A stretch of DNA of 64,000 bases, taken from Heloderma charlesbogerti. Lineage: Eukaryota; Chordata; Lepidosauria; Squamata; Helodermatidae. Positions 21,838 to 33,149 of this stretch are shown one piece after another. Within the stretch, counting starts at the first letter, position 1; the number at the start of each line of letters is the position of its first letter. The notes under the pieces are model-generated. The model searched no databases. It was not told the origin of the DNA and worked only from the letters and a program-made list of their open reading frames with translations. Position numbers and translations under genes: made by a program. The stretch is from positions 62,001 to 126,000 of the forward strand of contig JANEZZ010002879.1 of assembly GCA_026122225.1 (NCBI GenBank), in the 5' to 3' direction.

Positions 21838-24800
21838 GGGGAGTAGCCCCTTCATGGATCACTGCCTTGTTGTGGTGAAGGGGCTTGTGTAACTCAGTGA
21901 AGCCATAAGCTATGCCGTGCAGGGCCACGCAAGACGGACAGGTCATGGCAGAGAGTTCTGACAAAATGTGGTCTACTGGAGAAGGAAATGGCAACCCACT
22001 CCAGTATTCTTGCCAAGAAAACCCCATGGAACGTATCACAAGGCTAAAAGATATGACGCCGGAAGATGAGCCCCTCAGGTCGGAAGGTGTCCAATATGCT
22101 ACTGGGGAAGAGCAGAGGGTATTTCCAAGTAGCGCCAGAAAGAGTGAAGCGGCTGGGCCAAAGCCGAAAGGACACTCAGCTGTGGATGTGTCTGGTGGTG
22201 AAAAGAAAATCCGATGCTGTAAAGAACAATATTGTTTAGGAACCTGGAATGTCAGATCAATGAATCAAGGTAAGCTGGAGGTGGTCAAACATGAGATGGC
22301 AAGATTGAACATCGACATCTTGGGAATCAGCGAACTAAAATGGACAGGCATGGGCGAATTGAATTCAGGTGACCATCATATCTACTATTGTGGGCAAGAA
22401 TCCCTTAGAAGAAATGGAGTAGCACTCATAGTCAACAAAAGGGTGGGAAAAGCAGTCCTGGGGTACAATCTTAAAAATGATAGAATGATCTCAGTACAAA
22501 TCCAAGGCAAACCATTCAACATCACAGTAATTCAAGTCTATGCCCCAACCACTAAGGCCGAAGAAGCTGAGGTTGATCGGTTCTATGAAGACCTACAACA
22601 CCTTCTAGAACTAACACCAAAAAAAGATGTCCTCTTCATCATAGGGGATTGGAATGCTAAAGTAGGAAGTCAAGAAATCACCGGGATAACAGGCAGGCAT
22701 GGCCTTGGTGTACAAAATGAAGCAGGACAAAAGCTAATAGAGTTTTGCCAAGAGAACACACTGATCATAGCAAACACTCTTTTCCAACAGCACAAGAGGC
22801 GACTCTACACATGGACGTCACCATATGGTCAATATCGAAATCAGATTGATTATGTCCTTTGCAGCCAAAGATGGAGAAGCTCCATACAGTCAGTAAAAAC
22901 AAGACCTGGAGCTGACTGCGGCTCAGATCATGAGCTACGTCTTGCAAAATTTCGGCTTAAATTGAAGAACGTCGGGAAAACCACTAAACTGTTCAGGTAT
23001 GACCTAAATCATATCCCTGATGAATATACAGTGGAGGTGAGGAATAAATTTCAGGGATTAGACCTGATAGACAGAGTGCCTGAGGAACTATGGACGGAGG
23101 TCCATAACATTGTTCAGGAGGCAGCAACTCAATCCATCCCAAAGAAAAAGAAATGCAAGAAAGCAAAGAGGCTGTCTGATGAGGCTTTACAAGTAGCTCA
23201 CGAAAGAAGGGAAGCGAAAAGCAAGGGAGAAAGGGGAAGATATACCCAACTGAATGCAGAGTTCCAGAGAATAGCAAGGAGAGACAAGAAGGCCTTCTTA
23301 AATGAACAATGCAAAGAAATCGAGGAAAACAACAGAATGGGAAAGACTAGTGATCTCTTCAAGAAAATTGGAGATCTCAAGGGAACATTTTGTGCAAAGA
23401 CGGGCATGATAAAGGACAAAGAAGGCAGGGACCTAACAGAAGCAGATGAGATTAAGAAGAGGTGGCAAGAATACACAGAAGAACTATACAGGAAAGATCT
23501 GAATGTCCCTGATAGCCATGATAGTGCGGTCACTGAACTTGAGCCGGACATCCTCGAGAGTGAAGTCAAGTGGGCCTTAGGAAGCATTAGTAACAACAAA
23601 GCTAGTGGAGATGACAGTATTCCAGCCGAGCTATTTAAAATCCTAAAAGATGATGCTGTTAAAGTGCTGCATTCAATATGCCAACAAATCTGGAACACTC
23701 AACAGTGGCCACAAGACTGGAAAAGGTCAGTTTACATTCCAATTCCAAAGAAGGGCAACGCCAAAGAGTGTTCAAACTACCGCACCATTGCGCTCATTTC
23801 ACATGCCAGCAAGGTGATGCTCAAAATCCTACAAGCTAGGCTTCAGCAGTATGCGAACCGAGAACTACCGGAAGTACAAGCTGGGTTTCGAAGAGGCAGA
23901 GGAACTAGAGATCAAATCGCCAACATTCGCTGCATCATGGAGAAAGCAAGAGAATTCCAGAAAAACGTCTATTTCTGCTTCATTGACTACGCTAAAGCCT
24001 TGGATTGTGTGGATCACAACAAACTGTGGCAAATTCTGAAAGTGATGGGAGTACCAGACCACCTTACCTGTCTCCTGAGAAACCTGTACGAGGGTCAAGA
24101 AGCAACAGTAAGAACCACACATGGAACAACCAATTGGTTCAAAATTGGGAAAGGAGTACGACAAGGCTGCATATTGTCACCCTGCTTATTTAACTTATAT
24201 GCAGAGTACGTCATGAGAAATGCCGGGTTGGATGAATCAGAGGTTGGAATTAAGATTGCTGGGAGAATTATCAACAACCTCCGATATGCAGACGATACCA
24301 CCCTAATGGCAGAAAGCGAAGAGGATCTAAAGAGCCTCTTGTTGAGGGTGAAAGAGGAGAGTGCAAAAGCTGGTTTGAAACTCAACATTAAAAAAATTAA
24401 GATCATGGCATCTGGCCCCATCAGTTCCTGGCATATCGAAGGGGAAGAAATGGAAGCAGTGACAGATTTTACTTTCTTGGGCTCCAAGATCACCGCAGAC
24501 GGTGACTGTAGCCATGAAATTAAAAGACGCTTGCTCCTTGGGAGGAAAGCTATGGCCAACCTAGACAGCATAGTAAGAAGCAGAGACATCACCTTGCCGA
24601 CAAAGGTCCATCTAATCAAAGCTATGGTTTTCCCAGTAGTAATGTATGGCTGTGAGAGCTGGACTATAAGGAAGGCTGAGCGCCGAAGAATTGATGCTTT
24701 CGAACTGTGGTGCTGGAGAAGACTCTTACGAGTCCCCTGGACTGCAAAGAGGTCAAATCAGTCCATCCTAAAGGAAATCAACCCTGACTGCTCATTGGAA

Positions 24801-25068
24801 GGACAGATAATGAAGCTGAAGCTCCAATATTTTGGCCACCTAATGCGAAGAGAAAACTCCCTGGAAAAGACCCTGATGCTGGGAAAGACTGAAGGCAAAA
24901 GGAGAAGGGGACGGCAGAGGATGAGATGGCTAGATAGCATCACGGATGCAATGAATATGAACTTGAGCACGCTCCGGGAGAGAGTGCAGGACAGGAAGGC
25001 CTGGCGTGCTATGGTCCATGGGGTCACGAAGAGTCGGACACGACTGAACGACTGAACAACAACAACAA
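21838..25068 (+). mobile_element. RTE/BovB LINE, near full length
   Basis: About 3.2 kb. The 5' end near 21840 (GTAGCCCCTTCATGGATCAC) matches the 5' end of the minus-strand BovB copy near 14900. The 3' end reads GTCGGACACGACTGAACGAC followed by an AAC-repeat tail, the usual BovB terminus. The 11 bp flank TACTGGGGAGT occurs just before the 5' end and again at about 25835-25845, beyond a hAT-like insert, and is the likely target duplication. The whole coding frame is open. Confidence 0.92.
21912..25055 (+). CDS. BovB/RTE endonuclease-reverse transcriptase, intact 1047 aa frame
   Basis: A single open frame for an AP-type endonuclease plus reverse transcriptase, which would nick target DNA and prime copying of the element's own RNA. 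Endonuclease motifs: LGTWNVRSMNQG (about 108-119), GISELKW with Glu141, IQVYAPTT, IIGDWNAKVG with Asp246, NQIDYVL, and GSDHEL with Asp339 and His340. RT motifs: PIPKKG, NYRTIALIS, AGFRRGRGTRDQI, motif A FIDYAKALD with Asp692, GVRQGCILSPCLFNLY, and YADD (792-795). The C-terminus has the YGCESWTIRKAE and LEKTLMLGK segments. One oddity: motif A reads KALD where BovB relatives usually have KAFD. I chose the first Met (MPCRATQDG), which the minus-strand copy shares. Length fits a complete BovB ORF2. Intactness does not prove activity. Confidence 0.93.
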   Translation: MPCRATQDGQVMAESSDKMWSTGEGNGNPLQYSCQENPMERITRLKDMTPEDEPLRSEGVQYATGEEQRVFPSSARKSEAAGPKPKGHSAVDVSGGEKKIRCCKEQYCLGTWNVRSMNQGKLEVVKHEMARLNIDILGISELKWTGMGELNSGDHHIYYCGQESLRRNGVALIVNKRVGKAVLGYNLKNDRMISVQIQGKPFNITVIQVYAPTTKAEEAEVDRFYEDLQHLLELTPKKDVLFIIGDWNAKVGSQEITGITGRHGLGVQNEAGQKLIEFCQENTLIIANTLFQQHKRRLYTWTSPYGQYRNQIDYVLCSQRWRSSIQSVKTRPGADCGSDHELRLAKFRLKLKNVGKTTKLFRYDLNHIPDEYTVEVRNKFQGLDLIDRVPEELWTEVHNIVQEAATQSIPKKKKCKKAKRLSDEALQVAHERREAKSKGERGRYTQLNAEFQRIARRDKKAFLNEQCKEIEENNRMGKTSDLFKKIGDLKGTFCAKTGMIKDKEGRDLTEADEIKKRWQEYTEELYRKDLNVPDSHDSAVTELEPDILESEVKWALGSISNNKASGDDSIPAELFKILKDDAVKVLHSICQQIWNTQQWPQDWKRSVYIPIPKKGNAKECSNYRTIALISHASKVMLKILQARLQQYANRELPEVQAGFRRGRGTRDQIANIRCIMEKAREFQKNVYFCFIDYAKALDCVDHNKLWQILKVMGVPDHLTCLLRNLYEGQEATVRTTHGTTNWFKIGKGVRQGCILSPCLFNLYAEYVMRNAGLDESEVGIKIAGRIINNLRYADDTTLMAESEEDLKSLLLRVKEESAKAGLKLNIKKIKIMASGPISSWHIEGEEMEAVTDFTFLGSKITADGDCSHEIKRRLLLGRKAMANLDSIVRSRDITLPTKVHLIKAMVFPVVMYGCESWTIRKAERRRIDAFELWCWRRLLRVPWTAKRSNQSILKEINPDCSLEGQIMKLKLQYFGHLMRRENSLEKTLMLGKTEGKRRRGRQRMRWLDSITDAMNMNLSTLRERVQDRKAWRAMVHGVTKSRTRLND

Positions 25069-25076
25069 CTAGGGTG

Positions 25077-25836
25077 TAGGGGTGTCGGCAAAATCTGCAA
25101 AGGAACCAAATGAGTTCAGATCTTCATGAATCCCACCCACAGATTCTGCAGCAGACCAGCTTTCCCCCTGTTGGGCAGAATCTGCAGACTTGCAGACCAT
25201 TTTTCTAACTTTCAGAAATTCTGAGCAAATTCAGTAATAGAAGAATACACTTTTTTTTTTTTTAAAGGTCCAAAATGCACATTTTCCCCATAGGCTAAAG
25301 CATAAAAATGCACATTTTGGGGGGGGATTTGCACATTTTGGGGGGATTTGCACATTTTTGAGAGCACAAATTTTTCCAAATGCAGATTTGCACAAATGCA
25401 GATTTGAGCAAATGCAGTAACTTCAGTAAACAGAATTGGTAAAGACCATTGGTAAAGAAGGAAGTTACAATACTTGGGTCATATTATCCGACGCAAAAAA
25501 TAAATTTAAAAATGCCATACTCCACCTCATTATACAAGGGGAAATGGAAGGGAAAAGATCAATAGGAAGAAGATGAACATCATGGTTGAAGCATTTGAGG
25601 GACTGATTCAGCTGTACTTCTATACTACTATACAACTATTCAGAGCAGCAGCATAAAAAAATATATATATAGCTGTAATGATCGCTAACCTCCAGTAGGA
25701 GATGGCACCTTAAGAAGAACAAGAAGTAACTTTAAAAAAAATCCGATTCCATCGATGGACAGACGATGGAACAAAAGGCACCTGACACTTCACAAAACAC
25801 AGACGGAACAGATTTTTCACAATCCGTACATCCCTA
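25077..25836. mobile_element. hAT-like non-autonomous element inserted beside the BovB 3' end
   Basis: It begins TAGGGGTGTCGGCAAAATCT and ends AATCCGTACATCCCTA. Likely 8 bp duplications are ctagggtg (25069-25076) and ctggggag (25837-25844), two mismatches. The latter overlaps the BovB target duplication. The inside has GATTTGCACATTTTG repeats. It is related to the element at 46425-46792 (shared TCTGCAG / CAGATTC segments). Confidence 0.65.
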
Positions 25837-25844
25837 CTGGGGAG

Positions 25845-26333
25845 TTCAGGTGTGTGGGCCTGGATCTCTGCTCAACACCGATGCCAGGCCACCACCATTG
25901 CCGACACAGGTACTAGACAGCTGGCAGGGATGAGGGCAGCCTGGCTGTGATGCTGAACAGAGCTCTGGGCCCGAACACTTGAATTACCACCATCTTGATT
26001 ATGTTGCCCTGCCACCAACATGATGGAAGCTCAGGGCTGCCACCACAGATGGGCTGGCAGGTAGCCTTCCTGCTGGCTAGTTAGTGGCTGGGGCCCGTGA
26101 CTCTGGGGCTGGGGGGAGGACAGCTTGTTCAGGGCTTTTCCAAAGCTGGAGCACAGCCTGGCACTATTATTATTGCTGATGTCAGTGGCCTCAATCCAGG
26201 AAAAAAAAAAAAGTCTGCGTGCAGAAATGAATACTGCTATAACGTGAAGTCATCAATGTCTGCAGTATAAGAGTAGAAAGTTTACATAGTGATATTACAC
26301 CATAATGTAGTGTAATATCACAAAGTGAAATGG
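25845..26333. other. Unassigned sequence
   Basis: No gene recognised. The CACCATCTTGATTATG segment near 25990 relates to the inverted repeat upstream of the BovB. Confidence 0.35.
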
Positions 26334-26879
<546 letters not shown>

Positions 26880-27271
26880 ATGTATATATAATCTTGTGCT
26901 ATAATTGCTAACATAGTCACCTAAAACTAAATTAAAATCAGCTCTATTTTTTCATGTAACACTTAACTATGGGAAGTACTATTTTAATTTAAAAGAGGAG
27001 CAATGAAGACACCCAGGCCAAATCCTTTCAGGCTTCACAGCCAAATTCTACCAGTAAGCCTTGAATATGAGTGTGCAGTTGAAAGTGCTGACATAGAACA
27101 ACTTTACTTAACAGCTGTGTAAGCAGGTATCTATGGCAAGAAGACCCAGGGATGCCTGGCCTTTTGAACACTGCTGTATGATATTGGACTGCAATGATAG
27201 GGACTAAATCTTAGTGAATATTCAGACATTTCAAAAAAAGTATGGGGAGGCAGAGAGATGGGAAGGAAAGG

Positions 27272-27302
<31 letters not shown>
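27272..27302. repeat. (GT)n(GC)n microsatellite
   Basis: GT dinucleotides followed by GC dinucleotides. Confidence 0.9.
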
Positions 27303-27441
27303 GAGCGCATGTGATAGAGAGAGACTTCATGTCTCCATTGACTTGACAAGTCAGAGCTAATGATTCTAAAGGTCTGAAAACAGCTGGAATGGGGCAAAAA
27401 CCCACTGGTGAAGACCCTCTTGGCTGAAAGGTGGTTGGTCC

Positions 27442-27443
<2 letters not shown>

Positions 27444-27480
<37 letters not shown>
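27444..27480. repeat. (AC)n microsatellite
   Basis: About 18 AC dinucleotides. Confidence 0.95.
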
Positions 27481-27482
<2 letters not shown>

Positions 27483-28177
27483 ATTTTCAGGGCTGCAGGA
27501 TCATTAATTCTTGTTCAAGTTAGTGGAAACTGATTTGACAGGGTAATTAAAAGACCTTACAGTAAAAATCAACCCACTCCTGAAGACTTTTGGGCCAGGA
27601 CGGTCTTCAATGGTAGGGTGAGTTTTGTTCTGCTCCAGCCATTGTTCAAGCTGCAGTCTTTAGATTTAGAGATGGATAAATCTGTCAATTTTAGTCCCTC
27701 TCATTTTCTTATTTTCCCAATCTTAAATTCAGTTCATCTCAAACTTTGAGAATTTCTCCAGTCTTAAGTCAGGTTCATCCAAAACCCCGATATTTCTTTT
27801 CTTAAGTTTGCCTGAAAATTCATAAGCATTTTGGTGCATATTTGGTGCTTTTAATACATGTATTTTGTATGCATTTTTCCTAATATACACAATTCATTTT
27901 GCAAGCAAATGTCCTAATATAATGCTGTGTTAAATGTTATTTTCCCTAGCATACACATTTTTGTACGCTTAAAAAAATGGATACCTTCATCGTAAAATTT
28001 GGAGGAGTTCAAAGGACAACTAAATTTCATATCAAATAGTGATTCAAAAATGGCTGCCATGGGAGGGGTGGCAAAGAACAGGTAACCTGCCCAAAAGACT
28101 GAGTACAAGGCAGAAGAAGGAGGTCTGAGTCCAACATACGAAACAACTCCTTTCAACCCACAGTTTTCAGCATCAAG

Positions 28178-28182
<5 letters not shown>
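27481..28182. other. Unassigned; AT-rich repeat-like block
   Basis: No gene. Near 27690-27990 the motifs CATTTTTCCTAATATAC, AAATGTCCTAATAT and ATACACATTTTTG resemble the AT-rich block at 9466-9905, suggesting an old non-autonomous DNA transposon without clear ends. Confidence 0.35.
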
Positions 28183-28213
<31 letters not shown>

Positions 28214-28330
28214 TACAATATTTGTATACTGCTCCACATCTAGAGCAGATTTGGAGCAGTGAACACAAGAGATAAAACAGTAAAAATATAAAACAATTAA
28301 AACACCAGATTAAAATCATGCTATTTTTTT
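28183..28330 (-). mobile_element. (ATT)n plus LINE 3' tail-like fragment
   Basis: ATT repeats followed by GTATACTGCTCCACATCTAG and a stretch rich in AAAACAATTAAAAC. This resembles the 3' UTR and tail of the L2 copy at 16096, read on the minus strand. Confidence 0.5.
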
Positions 28331-28607
28331 TAAAACATAAATTTATTTCACACACACCAATCCCAGCTGCCAGTACGAAAATGTGTTCAATGCACACACA
28401 CAGTCAGACCCACATGGGAGGGGTGGGACACCCTGGCGGGCATCAAGGAAGGTGCCTGGGAGTACAGTGGTGCCCACAGGTACAATATTGCCTTCTTATT
28501 GGCTAGCCTAACAAAAGACAATATTGATCTGCCAAGCTTTAAATGGTTAATGATGCTCTCTCTCTCTCCCCCCCCCCCCAGTAATCCCCAGTGTTAGGCT
28601 TTGGGTG

Positions 28608-28613
<6 letters not shown>

Positions 28614-28662
<49 letters not shown>
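28614..28662. repeat. (AT)n microsatellite
   Basis: About 24 AT dinucleotides, directly upstream of a Sauria SINE. Confidence 0.95.
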
Positions 28663-28665
<3 letters not shown>

Positions 28666-28967
28666 GACTGGAAGGTCGGCAGGTCAGCAGTTTGAGACCC
28701 GAGTGCTGCGTGACAGAGTGAGCTCCAGTCTTCAGTCCCAGCTTCTTCCAACCTAGCAGTTCGAAAGCAAGAAATTGCAAGTAGATAAATAGGTACCGCC
28801 TCGGCAGGAAAGGTAACAGCGTTCCGTGCACCTCGGTGTTCAGTCATGCCGGCCACATGACCACGGAAGCGTCTTTGGACAGCACTGGCTCTTCGGTTTA
28901 GAAACGGGGATGAGCACCGCACCCTAGAGTCGGACACGACTGGTTGGGGACACCTTTACCTTTTTTA
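28663..28967 (+). mobile_element. Sauria SINE, plus strand
   Basis: About 305 bp. The head has a degraded tRNA B-box-like GTTTGAGACCC. The body has CTAGCAGTTCGAAAGC, AGTAGATAAATAGGTACCGC and GGCCACATGACC. The 3' end is GTCGGACACGACTGG followed by ACCTTTACC. Closely similar to the minus-strand copy at 26571. Both abut AT microsatellites. Confidence 0.85.
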
Positions 28968-30525
28968 TATATATATTAATCATTTATTTTTATTCTGCAT
29001 CACCTTGAGTTCTCATAGACTGGAAGGGTTATAAAGACAAACAAACAAACAACCAAATGAATAATCCACCAGATGATTTCATACTTCTCCAAATGTTCTG
29101 ACACGGTTCTTGGCTCAAAATGAATATTTTGAAAGAAAATATGTTTATAAATGTATATATTAAGAGAGAATACATTTCAAATATATATTTAAAGCTACTT
29201 AATGCAACATGTCGTGCAGCTTTTGTACTAATTGCAGAATGCGGGTGAAAATGGGATGGAACAATTTTTGCATTGTGGGTGAAGTGATGTGGAAGGGACC
29301 TGGACCAAGAATTGACTGATTTCCCCATCCCAACAGAGATCAGGGGAGCTGTCTGTGACAATGATCTCACATTACATAAGACAGCTAAGGGCACAAACCT
29401 GTGCATGTTTGGACAGAAAGAAGCCCTACTCCCTGCATCCTCCAGCCAGCCATGCTTTAGTGATTTATTCAGTGACTACATACTGAATACCTGCAAAGAG
29501 CTTAAACATTATTTATGGTCTTTCAGGCTGTCATCCTGTGTATGCTTACCTGGAGAGTAGGCCCCATTGCTCATTGGCTTACTGCTGAGTAAATATGCAT
29601 CTGATTTCACTGCATGTGACTGAAGTTTAACATTGTCTGTAGCTTTCTGTTCTTCCAACTGGGTGTGAGAAGATGTGACTTTGGTGCTAAAGAGCATTCG
29701 AAGAGCACCATGCTGCTTAAATGTTTTGGATTCCTGGTTGGTAGCAAAGTCCTAGCCGGCTGCCAGATTGCTGTTTAGCTGGAGAACTGAATCCATATGG
29801 AATAATTACAGCTTATAACTGGCAGAGACCCCAGCTACACTGAGAAGAAGGACTTATGGGAAGATGCTAGCTGTTGGAGCTGTCAGGCACCTCCAGGTAA
29901 AATGCAAGGAATCTTTCAACACAGTAGGCTCCACGGCTCTGTCAGGTTATGAGTGACCGATGGCCAAGCAAGCTCTGAGGAGCTTGTCAGCTGAAATGGG
30001 GCTTTAGGAACGACACTGCACAAAGCAGACACAGGCAATGGTCCAGCTACTCAGAGCAGGGTGAGATTATGCTCTCCTCTTTCCCTGAGCTGTAATCACC
30101 ATCCTGCCACCACCTGCTGGCTCAGCTAGACTCAACAGAAAGACTATAATAAAGTCCCTGCTTCCTGCTCTACTCGGTCCTAATACGTATTCCCAAGGCA
30201 GGAGCCCTTTCTCCACATTAAGTGGCTACTTTTGCCAAATGGAAGATTTGTGCACACTCTAAGGGTGCAAGCAGTGGGCACCCCCCTGGGAGAAAAACAT
30301 TGCCTGCCAAACACAGAATGAAAAACATAAATGTCACTCAGGGAAAGGTGGGATTCCAAAGGAAACAAAGCCGCTAGGAAAACCTGGAGAATCCAAAGAT
30401 CCATGTTGTTAAAAGAGTTCCTTTGTTTATTTCAAGGTAGGTGCAGGCTCTAATTGTTTTCTTGAGGTTTCAAGAGGAACTTCAGACCTGCAAGTTCACC
30501 ATTCAGGAACTGAAACAGCAGGGAT

Positions 30526-30526
<1 letters not shown>
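28968..30526. other. Unassigned sequence
   Basis: No gene or clear repeat. A segment near 29530-29600 (ATGCTTACCTGGAGAGTAGG) resembles small reptile MITEs but has no clear ends. Confidence 0.4.

Positions 30527-30559
<33 letters not shown>
30527..30559. repeat. (GT)n microsatellite
   Basis: About 16 GT dinucleotides. Confidence 0.95.
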
Positions 30560-30560
<1 letters not shown>

Positions 30561-30711
30561 TATGTGTGGTGTATGTAGGACCATTAGTGCTGTGCTGAAA
30601 ATTTCTTGCACAATTTTTTGACCACCCTTATTCAATCTGATAAAAAATAATTTGTTTTGAAAAGAAATTCAAAGAAAAAGAGAAGTTCAGAGAAATTCTC
30701 ATGGGAGTCAG

Positions 30712-30840
30712 GATTTTATTTTATTTATTAAATTTCTTAATCGCCCATCTGGCCGGTCACCCAGCCACTCTGGGTGATGTACAGCAGTATAATTTAAAAC
30801 AGTAAAATTATACATTAAAACATTATTTTAAAATGCCCTT
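30712..30840 (-). mobile_element. LINE 3' tail-like fragment (L2/CR1 type)
   Basis: Read on the minus strand: a TACATCACCCAGAGTGGCTG segment, then GCCAGATGGGCGATTAAG and an AATAAATAAA tail. This is a common shape for reptile LINE/SINE 3' ends. No coding part is present. Confidence 0.5.
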
Positions 30841-30841
30841 T

Positions 30842-31335
30842 TTGTTGTTGTTGTTTATTCGGTCAGTCACTTCCGACTCTTTGTGACTTCATGGACCAGC
30901 CCACGCCAGAGCTTCCTCTCGGCCGTCGCCACCCCCAGCTCCCCCAAGGTTGAGTCTTGACATCACCCCAATAACCACATCCAATTTGCCCTGGCTCATA
31001 GATCTTACATTCCAGGTTCCTGTGGTATGTTGATCTTTAGAACATCGGATTCATCGTTCACCTCCAGCACCATCGGCTGCTAGCTGTCCTTTTGACTTTG
31101 AGCTAGCTGCGTCATCACATCTGGGGCTAGTTGAACTTATCCTCTGTTCCTCCCCAATAGCATTTTGACCATTATCTGACCTGGGAGTCCCATCTTCCGA
31201 TGGTATACCGACATATCTCTGGTTGTACTGATCCATTTAGTTTTCATGGCAAGAATACTGGGGTGGGTTGCCATTTCCTTCCCCAGGGATCGTATTTAGT
31301 CTGACCTCTCTGCCATGACCTTCCCATCTTGGATG
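30842..31335 (-). pseudogene. RTE-type LINE, internally deleted; continues at 31957-32050
   Basis: The minus-strand 3' tail (30842-30970: TTGTTGTTTATTCGG, TGACTTCATGGACCAGCCCA) is followed directly by the element's 5' part (about 30970-31335 and 31957-32050). The 5' part has a short frame containing YVGIPSEDGTPRSDNGQNAI, weakly similar to the BovB N-terminal region. Endonuclease and RT domains are missing. The tail matches the RTE fragment at 45834-46089 better than the intact BovB, so this is a second RTE lineage. Element G interrupts it. Confidence 0.7.
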
Positions 31336-31956
31336 TAGGGGTGGACGAAAGTCACTTACCTGTCCTCGAAGGCCGTTCGCGGTGGGGGGAGCGCTTCGCT
31401 GCTCCCCCCGCGAAGTTCAGGCCGGGGGGGGAGGCTTCCCGCCTCGCCCGGCCGAAATTCAGCGTTGCCCTTATTTTCGCCGTACATTTACATAGACTAC
31501 AGCCACCAAATAAGGAACGGGAATGGCAGCTCCCTATGGGGGCCGCCATTATCCGTACACTCTTTTTTTTTTTAAAAAAAAGTCACCCGTGACAGGCTAC
31601 GTGACGATTCACGTAGCCTATCACGCCTGACTTTGCAAATCTAGCCGTGATAGGCTACGTGAATCGTCACATAGCTTATCAGGGGGCATTTTTTTTTTTT
31701 CTCTCTCATTACAATGGCGGTGGCGGCAGCCGGTCGAAAGACCGGCTGCCACTCCCGCCTCGCTCGAACACCCGCCGAACCGCCGGCCGGACCAGCCACC
31801 GGGAGGGACATTCGCAAAAGGTAAGTCCCGTCCCGGGGGGGGTGCGGGGTGCGGGGGGGGGGTGCGGAGGATTTCTCTCCGAAACTTGTTCAGGGGGCCG
31901 AACGCGTTGGCGCTCGGCCCCCCGAACTTTCGGGGAGAAATTCTCCGCCATCCCTA
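31336..31956 (+). mobile_element. Hairpin-array hAT-like element G (arm K to arm N, left half deleted)
   Basis: 621 bp with perfect duplications cttggatg (31328-31335 and 31957-31964). The K arm is joined after one GC-rich unit to the middle of the central palindrome (GCGTTGCCCTTATTTTCGCC at about 31463), so the left half is lost. The right half is complete, with two TGATAGGCTACGTGA modules, a GTCGAAAGACCGGCTG hairpin and the N arm. AGGTAAGTCCCG occurs in the N arm. Confidence 0.9.
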
Positions 31957-32055
31957 CTTGGATGTCCCTTCACGGTTTAGCTCATGACATCATTGAGGTG
32001 CTCAAGCTCCAGCACCACGACAAGGTAACGATCTCCTTTGCTGAAGAAAAATGCC

Positions 32056-32560
32056 CTAACCCACCCCAAATGCCTGCCTGAATAACCAAGCTCTCAGTGC
32101 GTAGTGGAAGCTCATTAAAGACGGGGCATGGCAGAGTTCCCTAGGGAGGGAGTTCCACAGAGTGGGGGACACCACAGAAAAGGCCCTCTCCCTCATCCTC
32201 ACCAGCCTAGCTGTCCTGGCTGATAGGACAGAGAGAAGGCCATCCAAGGCTGATCTTGTTAAGTGGCCTGTCTGGTGTTGCTGGAGATGCTCCTTGAGAT
32301 AGGCTGGGCCAGAACCGTATAGGGTTCAAAACCAACACCTTGAATTTGGCCCGGAAAACAACTGGTAACCAGTGCAACTCCTTCAGCACCACAGTGATGT
32401 GATCACACCGGTGGCTGACTTTAATCAGGCGAACCGCCATGTTCTGCACCAGCTGCAGCTTCTTGTGCTCACTTTCCTCATGAGGTTGCTGGGTATGAAT
32501 ATCAATTGTGGGCCGATCTACATTGTGCCCACCATTGCAATGAATTCGGTGTCCCATCAG
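32056..32560 (-). pseudogene. L2 LINE fragment, RT C-terminal region, frameshifted
   Basis: Two minus-strand frames overlap. 32207-32557 has LQLVQNMAVRLI then VLKELHWLPVVFRAKFKVLV; 32056-32247 has RERAFSVVSPTLWNSLPREL then SFHYALRAWLFRQAFG. Both are characteristic of the end of L2 ORF2, so one shift in frame lies between them. 5'-truncated and inactive. Confidence 0.82.
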
Positions 32561-32683
32561 GTTAAATGCTCTCGCATTAAAATGTGATTATTCACACTCA
32601 CCCATTTTCCCTGTTGCAGTGCTTCATCGAATGTGCGAGCTCGGTTCTCACTCGAGCGCTGTGCTGTTTTCCTGCATGCGCTT

Positions 32684-32749
32684 GTCTGATCTCGGATGCT
32701 AAGCGGGGTCGGACCCGGTCAGCAGTTGGATGGGTGACTGCCTGGGAAT
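32684..32749 (+). pseudogene. 5S rRNA-derived sequence, left arm of a foldback element
   Basis: 66 bp matching vertebrate 5S rRNA from about nt 37 to 102 with few changes: GTCTGATCTCGGATGCTAAG, then GGGTCGGACCCGGTCAGCAG, TTGGATGGGTGACTGCCTGG. The span includes the 5S internal promoter (box A, intermediate element and box C), with about two changes in box A and two in box C. The first third and the 3' end of 5S are absent, so it is not a functional 5S gene. Confidence 0.85.
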
Positions 32750-33149
32750 CAGGCTTCCTGCATTGAGCAGGGGGTTGTTGTATCCCCTCAAATGAGACTA
32801 AGTTTTAACCCCTCCTCTCCCCCGCTCCGGATGTGTTTTTTTAAAAAAATTCAGGTGTTATCCTCACAGAATCGTGGCTTCTCTGCAATGTTTTTTTCTA
32901 ATTCAGGCAAGATCTTTGAAGCTTCAAAGTTGTGGAGCTCCACAACTTTGAAGCTTCAAAGATCATGCCTCAATTAGGGGAAAAAAAAAACATTGTGGAG
33001 AAGCCCTGATTCTGCAAAGATAATGCCTGAATTTTTTCAAAAAACATCCAGAGCGGGGGACAGGATGGGGTAAAACTTAATCTCATTTGAACCGATACAA
33101 CAACCCCCTGCTCAGTGCAGGGAGCCTGATTCCCAGGCGGTCTCCCATC

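Noticed and set aside
22765..25027. Minus-strand frames overlapping the BovB ORF
   Set aside because: They are antisense shadows of the RT and endonuclease coding sequence with no protein-family motifs of their own.
32684..32749. A functional 5S rRNA gene
   Set aside because: Only about nt 37-102 is present, both ends are missing, promoter boxes carry changes, and the copy is the end of a palindromic repeat.
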